Both the position numbers and the translations under genes were made by a program. Positions 5,352-6,237 of a stretch of DNA of 6,237 nucleotides are shown piece after piece. The DNA is taken from assembly GCA_029821515.1 (NCBI GenBank), contig JALGTD010000094.1, positions 1 to 6,237 of the forward strand. The letters run 5' to 3'. The first letter of the stretch is position 1. Each line of letters opens with the position of its first letter. Origin of the DNA: Candidatus Zipacnadia bacterium. GTDB lineage: Bacteria; Armatimonadota; Zipacnadia; Zipacnadales; Zipacnadaceae. Under the pieces are notes generated by a model, which saw nothing but the letters and a program-made list of their open reading frames with translations, was not told the DNA's origin and did not search any database.

Positions 5352-6237
5352 ATGTGTGGCATAGTAGGTTACATCGGGCCGCGCGATGCGGCCGACATTT
5401 GTTTAGCAGGGCTGAAGAGGCTGGAATACCGTGGGTATGATTCCGCGGGCATTGCAGTAGTAGACGACGGCGAACTTGACGTTCGCAAAGTAGTCGGCAA
5501 GCTGGTAAACCTGGAAGAGGTGCTTCAGCGGGAGCCGCTGGCGGGCGCTCCCGGCATCGGTCACACCCGTTGGGCCACCCACGGGAAGCCCTCTAAGACT
5601 AATTCGCATCCCCATATCAGCACCAACGGGCGCATCGCGGTGGTTCACAACGGTATCATCGAAAACTACGGTCAGCTTCGCCAGCAGCTTACTGCTGAAG
5701 GCTACGAGTTTGTCTCCGAGACCGACACCGAAGTTATGCCCCATCTGGTCGAGAAGTACTATGAAGGCGACTTGCGCGAGGCAGTGCGGCGGGCAGTCGG
5801 GGACCTGGAGGGGGCATTTGCCTTTGGCGTGATCTGCGCGGATAGCCCCGATGAATTGGTTGCGGTGCGGCGCTTCTCACCGCTGGTAGTCGGCCTGGGT
5901 GATGGCGAGAACTACATCGCCTCCGATATGGGCGCCATTCGTCAGGAGACGGACAAAGTATATGTCATTGACGATGATGAGCTGGCGCTGATTACCCGCG
6001 ACGAAGTTGAACTGACTGACCTGGCGCTCAATCCGATCGAACGGGAGGTCTTCCAGATTCCCTGGCCAGCAGAGGCAGCACAAAAGGCCGGCCATAAGCA
6101 CTTTATGCACAAGGAGATTCACGAGCAGCCTGACGCGATGCACGCCTGTCTGGCCGGCCGACTCTCTTCCCCGGAGGCTCCCCTTGTCCTCGAAGGTCTG
6201 CAGATGAGTGACCAGGAGATCAAGGACCTGCGCAAGG
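5352..6237 (+). CDS. glmS: glucosamine-fructose-6-phosphate aminotransferase (isomerizing), N-terminal half
   Basis: GlmS makes glucosamine-6-phosphate from fructose-6-phosphate and glutamine, the first committed step to UDP-GlcNAc for the cell wall. I translated 295 codons with no frameshift up to the right edge; the full protein is usually about 600 residues. The class II glutaminase domain is complete: Cys2, the nucleophile once Met1 is removed, in MCGIVGYIG; EYRGYDSAG (25-33); HTRWATHG (71-78); HNGIIENY (99-106); and SETDTEV (122-128). The HFMHKEIHEQP segment, which joins the glutaminase to the sugar-isomerase half, is present near residues 252-262. The SIS isomerase domains lie beyond the window. 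AAGGAG at 5338-5343 is eight bases before the ATG. The 25-base gap to the amidohydrolase leaves no room for a glmS ribozyme, so it is likely expressed by read-through from upstream. Confidence 0.97.
   Translation, partial: MCGIVGYIGPRDAADICLAGLKRLEYRGYDSAGIAVVDDGELDVRKVVGKLVNLEEVLQREPLAGAPGIGHTRWATHGKPSKTNSHPHISTNGRIAVVHNGIIENYGQLRQQLTAEGYEFVSETDTEVMPHLVEKYYEGDLREAVRRAVGDLEGAFAFGVICADSPDELVAVRRFSPLVVGLGDGENYIASDMGAIRQETDKVYVIDDDELALITRDEVELTDLALNPIEREVFQIPWPAEAAQKAGHKHFMHKEIHEQPDAMHACLAGRLSSPEAPLVLEGLQMSDQEIKDLRK

Overview
The window looks like part of a bacterial chromosome of moderate GC content. Ribosome-binding sites are clear (AGGAG/AAGGAG), two genes start with GTG, and genes on the right are closely spaced. 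A likely Re-citrate synthase-type enzyme, an ECF sigma factor and a glmS gene together suggest an anaerobe. The homologues I recall best for the citrate synthase-like gene come from Dehalococcoides (Chloroflexota), clostridia and Syntrophus. Chloroflexota is my best guess, but this is inference and no ribosomal marker is present.

Layout. Positions 1-399 (minus strand) hold the N-terminal 133 residues of an ECF-type RNA polymerase sigma factor that runs off the left edge. A 340-base divergent gap (400-739) with G-rich tracts and a 13-base palindrome separates it from a 101-residue protein (740-1045, plus strand). That protein consists only of DNA gyrase A C-terminal beta-pinwheel repeats and carries a GyrA-box-like motif. 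A second 340-base gap (1046-1385) holds two strong GC-rich hairpins, a good -35/-10 promoter (1212-1240) and a roughly 140-base leader with several competing stems.

That promoter appears to drive a plus-strand series: a DRE-TIM metallolyase of the homocitrate/Re-citrate synthase group (1386-2633), an M42 metallo-aminopeptidase (2654-3718), a GNAT acetyltransferase (3887-4384), a metal-dependent amidohydrolase of the ACMSD-like superfamily (4418-5326) and glmS (5352 to the right edge, truncated). Gaps are 20, 168, 33 and 25 bases. The first two genes, and the last three, are each probably co-transcribed.

The series mixes carbon entry into the TCA/2-oxoglutarate branch, peptide turnover and amino-sugar synthesis. 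No single pathway joins all five products, so it is best read as a metabolic/housekeeping run rather than one dedicated system. The two points most worth following are the stand-alone GyrA-CTD mini-protein and the structured leader before the citrate synthase-like gene. I saw no CRISPR array, tRNA, rRNA, insertion sequence or phage gene.
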